A stretch of 16,405 nucleotides of DNA. Source: CAZVEE01 sp964625525 (GTDB lineage: Bacteria; Pseudomonadota; Alphaproteobacteria; JAJFIK01). The stretch lies in NCBI GenBank assembly GCA_964625525.1, contig CAZVEE010000077.1, forward strand, positions 1 through 16,405. The letters run 5' to 3'. Position numbers and translations under genes: made by a program. This document shows, piece after piece, positions 14,407 to 16,405 of the stretch (position 1 is its first letter; every line of letters begins with the position of its first letter). The notes beneath the pieces were generated by a model. It saw nothing but the letters and a program-made list of their open reading frames with translations. It did not search any database and had not been told where the DNA came from.

Positions 14407-14495
14407 GCTGCGCGTATAAGCTGCAATTCCGTGAAGGGTCTTTTTCTGGGTTGCGGGTCGTGCTAGCCTCTGTGGGTAACTCGGGGGAGGGGCAC

Positions 14496-15734
14496 ATGGC
14501 GATCCGTGACAAAACCATCCGTATGACGGGCTGGGCTATCGGCGTGTTGATTGGCACACTGTTGCAATTTGGTCAGGCATGGGCGCAAGCGGATGATCTG
14601 GGGTCGGAGGGCTCCCGAAGAGCCTCGGCGGATGCCGGCGTTGTCATGCTGATGGTGGACGGGTCCAGCAGCATGGCCGAAGCCTTCGGCGCGGAACTCA
14701 AAGTCGACGCCGCCAAACGGGAGCTTTCCCGCTTTGTCGCCGCCTGGCCACAGGATGTGCCGCTTGGCTTGCTGGCCTTTGGCCATCGACGCTTTTTGCA
14801 GCCGGAGGGCGCTTGCCGGGATTATGAAGTTCTGGTGCCGGCACGGAGCGGATCGGGGCCGGCGATCAACGCGGCCCTGGCCCGGCTTGAGCCCATGGGC
14901 CGCACGCCTCTCACCGACGCGATCCGCGCCGCCGCCGATGCATTGGGGTCCGCTGAGCGCAAAGCCAGCATCGTCGTTTTCACCGATGGCGTGGACACGT
15001 GCGATCAGGATCCTTGTGCGGCCGTGCGAGACATCGCCGCACGCGGGGTCGATTTCCGCGCCCATGTGATCAGCTTGGCCGTTGGTCCGGACGCGGAAGA
15101 CAGCTTGCGCTGTATCGCGGAAGAGAGTGGGGGCGGTTTCTATCCGGTTTCTGAAGCGGTGGAGCTCGTCGAGGCATTCGAGGATCTCTCCGTCGTGCTC
15201 AATCCGGATGTGCGTCTGGTCGCGGTGTTGGGGCCGGGTGAAGCGGCGCTGGAGCGGGACCTTGCCTGGCGTATTGATCAGCTCCTGCCTGATGGCACCA
15301 CGCGCGCTGTGGACACGGGTGGGGTGATGCAGCCGGTACTGGGGCCCGAGCCAGGGCTGTACCGTGTGACCGTCCGCTATGGTGCCGCAACGGTTGAAAC
15401 GACCGTGCCCTTAGGCTCTGGCACGCCACGACGGATTGTTTTGATCCTCAATGCCGGGAACATCGGTGTGCAGATCGCGCCCGAGATCACAGCCGTCGGG
15501 CCTGTGCGCCTGACTGTCACGCCGGAAGGCCAAGCCGCGCCCTTGCTTGAGGCGGAAGGGGAGGCGGGACTGTTTCTACTTCCCGCCGGCACTTACACCA
15601 TTGAGGCGAGCCGAGGCATTGAGCGCGCAACAACCACTGCCGTGGTCGAGCCGGCCATGATCGATCAGTACCGGCTTGCACCGGGGCCAGATGGTTGGGA
15701 CCTGCGCTTTGAAACCCGGCTCAGCGATCAATGA
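14496..15734 (+). CDS. Secreted von Willebrand factor A domain protein
   Basis: The 412-residue protein has a signal peptide (TGWAIGVLIGTLLQFGQAWA, cleavage likely after AQA near residue 32). A VWA domain follows (about 47-235) with a complete metal-ion site: D55, S57 and S59 (DGSSS), T137 (GRTPLT) and D164 (FTDG). After it comes about 170 residues of beta-strand-rich sequence (for example GLYRVTVRYGAATVETTVPL and GLFLLPAGTYTIEASRG), which looks like two small Ig-like or carbohydrate-type modules. Four cysteines in the VWA part (C107, C169, C174, C206) suit an oxidising periplasm. The domain probably binds a partner protein; the partner is unknown. ATG 14496 follows GGGGGAGGGG. The kinase-like gene begins 17 bp after its stop, so they form an operon. 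Confidence 0.85.
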   Translation: MAIRDKTIRMTGWAIGVLIGTLLQFGQAWAQADDLGSEGSRRASADAGVVMLMVDGSSSMAEAFGAELKVDAAKRELSRFVAAWPQDVPLGLLAFGHRRFLQPEGACRDYEVLVPARSGSGPAINAALARLEPMGRTPLTDAIRAAADALGSAERKASIVVFTDGVDTCDQDPCAAVRDIAARGVDFRAHVISLAVGPDAEDSLRCIAEESGGGFYPVSEAVELVEAFEDLSVVLNPDVRLVAVLGPGEAALERDLAWRIDQLLPDGTTRAVDTGGVMQPVLGPEPGLYRVTVRYGAATVETTVPLGSGTPRRIVLILNAGNIGVQIAPEITAVGPVRLTVTPEGQAAPLLEAEGEAGLFLLPAGTYTIEASRGIERATTTAVVEPAMIDQYRLAPGPDGWDLRFETRLSDQ

Positions 15735-15751
15735 GAGAGTGAGACCTGGCC

Positions 15752-16405
15752 ATGTCCACACACCCCGTCGACCTGCCAGAAGCTGTTTGGCGCACTGTGA
15801 GCCTTCAGGGTGCGGATGGACAGGCCTGGGCCGACGGGCTGGGCGGCCTGCAGTCCGACGCGGACCGCGGGGCACTGTTGGTCGAGCGCTTGGGGGGCTG
15901 CCTTGCAGAAACCGGCCTGTCCCTCCAAGCGCAAACGGCCCTTTTGTGCCGGACTCTGCAAGATGCTTGGATTGTGCCTGCCTGCACCGACGGCTTGCTG
16001 TCGGGGGCGGCCAAAGCTCGCGATCTATTCCAGTTCATTCAGACCTTGTGGGAGGCGTTGAAAGCCCCTTGGTCCCGCGTTGTTCTGGATACTGCGCTGG
16101 AGTGCGCAAGGCGGCGCGAGCAGGCCTATGATTCTGAGGCCTGTGTCCTCGTGCATGGTGATTGCCATGCCCATAATGCGCTGCGAGTGCCCCTGACCTC
16201 GAATGATCAAGGTTCCGGCTACAAATTTGTCGATCCCGATGGCCTCTTCGCCGAACGGGCCCTCGACCTCGGCATCCTCATGCGTGAATGGACGCCGCCC
16301 GCCTCCGCCGCAGATGTCTTGGCCCTAGAGCGCTTTCAGGAAAAGTGTGTGCGGTTTTCTGCCCGGAAAGCGCGCCAAACCAAAGACCGAGAGCCGTTTC
16401 AATGA
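15752..16405 (+). CDS. APH(6)/hydroxyurea-type kinase-like protein lacking most of the N-lobe
   Basis: The 217-residue protein resembles the APH_6_hur small-molecule kinases (about 280-300 residues), which phosphorylate streptomycin or hydroxyurea-like compounds. It begins family-like (DLPEAVWRTVSLQGADGQAW, ADGLGGLQ). It then jumps straight to DADRGALLVERLGG, the end of the N-lobe. The 70-80 residues that should hold the ATP-binding strands and the lysine are missing. The C-lobe is intact: CVLVHGDCHAHNALRV has the catalytic HGDCHAHN loop and YKFVDPDGLFAERALDLGIL the metal aspartate. It also stops early: the family's WGF-ERVSTGL tail is absent. The frame stays open across the gap, so the deletion is in frame. 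ATG 15752 has only a poor GAGTGAG site. It follows the VWA gene by 17 bp. Catalysis is unlikely. Confidence 0.7.
   Translation: MSTHPVDLPEAVWRTVSLQGADGQAWADGLGGLQSDADRGALLVERLGGCLAETGLSLQAQTALLCRTLQDAWIVPACTDGLLSGAAKARDLFQFIQTLWEALKAPWSRVVLDTALECARRREQAYDSEACVLVHGDCHAHNALRVPLTSNDQGSGYKFVDPDGLFAERALDLGILMREWTPPASAADVLALERFQEKCVRFSARKARQTKDREPFQ

Noticed and set aside
14435..14475. Promoter for the VWA gene (TTTTTC ... GCTAGC)
   Set aside because: The spacing between the candidate boxes is 15 bp and neither matches consensus well, so I did not list it.
1..16405. tRNA genes, CRISPR arrays, insertion sequences, phage genes
   Set aside because: No T-loop/anticodon pattern, regularly spaced repeats, transposase-like frames or terminal inverted repeats with target duplications were seen on reading both strands.

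Overview
The window is GC-rich DNA, tightly packed with genes on both strands. It looks like chromosomal sequence from an alphaproteobacterium. The basis for that is inference: high GC, GTG and TTG starts, a phnF/phnM/DUF1045 phosphonate cluster, a Xi-class glutathione transferase and a MipA/OmpV-type porin. No rRNA, tRNA, CRISPR array, transposase or phage gene is visible.

Layout. (1) 41-3218: an acyl-CoA thioesterase-like gene (-) is divergent from queC-queE (+), two steps of the 7-deazaguanine (queuosine precursor) pathway. About 0.9 kb of frame-disrupted coding sequence follows: a membrane-protein fragment run into a MipA/OmpV remnant. (2) 3224-4876: a bidirectional terminator, a DUF3313-type exported protein (-), a second terminator, and a PhnF-type GntR regulator (-). 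(3) 4877-7088: a 350-bp divergent control region with a perfect 17-nt dyad and a 21-codon ORF with a strong SD, then phnM and a DUF1045 2H-phosphoesterase. Both act in carbon-phosphorus lyase metabolism, but the lyase core genes are absent here. (4) 7149-9160: a CPBP-family membrane protease and an unrecognised Arg-rich protein (-), divergent from a membrane-anchored Nudix hydrolase (+). (5) 9181-13499: a run of four minus-strand genes in transcription order: SDR dehydrogenase, pirin, glutathionyl-hydroquinone reductase and amidase. Hairpins separate the first three; only the last two look like a tight operon. (6) 13500-16405: a 409-bp gene-poor gap, a GNAT acetyltransferase, a secreted von Willebrand A protein, and an APH(6)/hydroxyurea-type kinase that lacks most of its N-lobe.

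Most genes are ordinary housekeeping or accessory metabolism. The parts worth a second look are the broken 2.3-3.2 kb region, the shortened kinase at the right end, and the phn control region with its orphan phnM pair. I did not find a convincing new multi-gene system.
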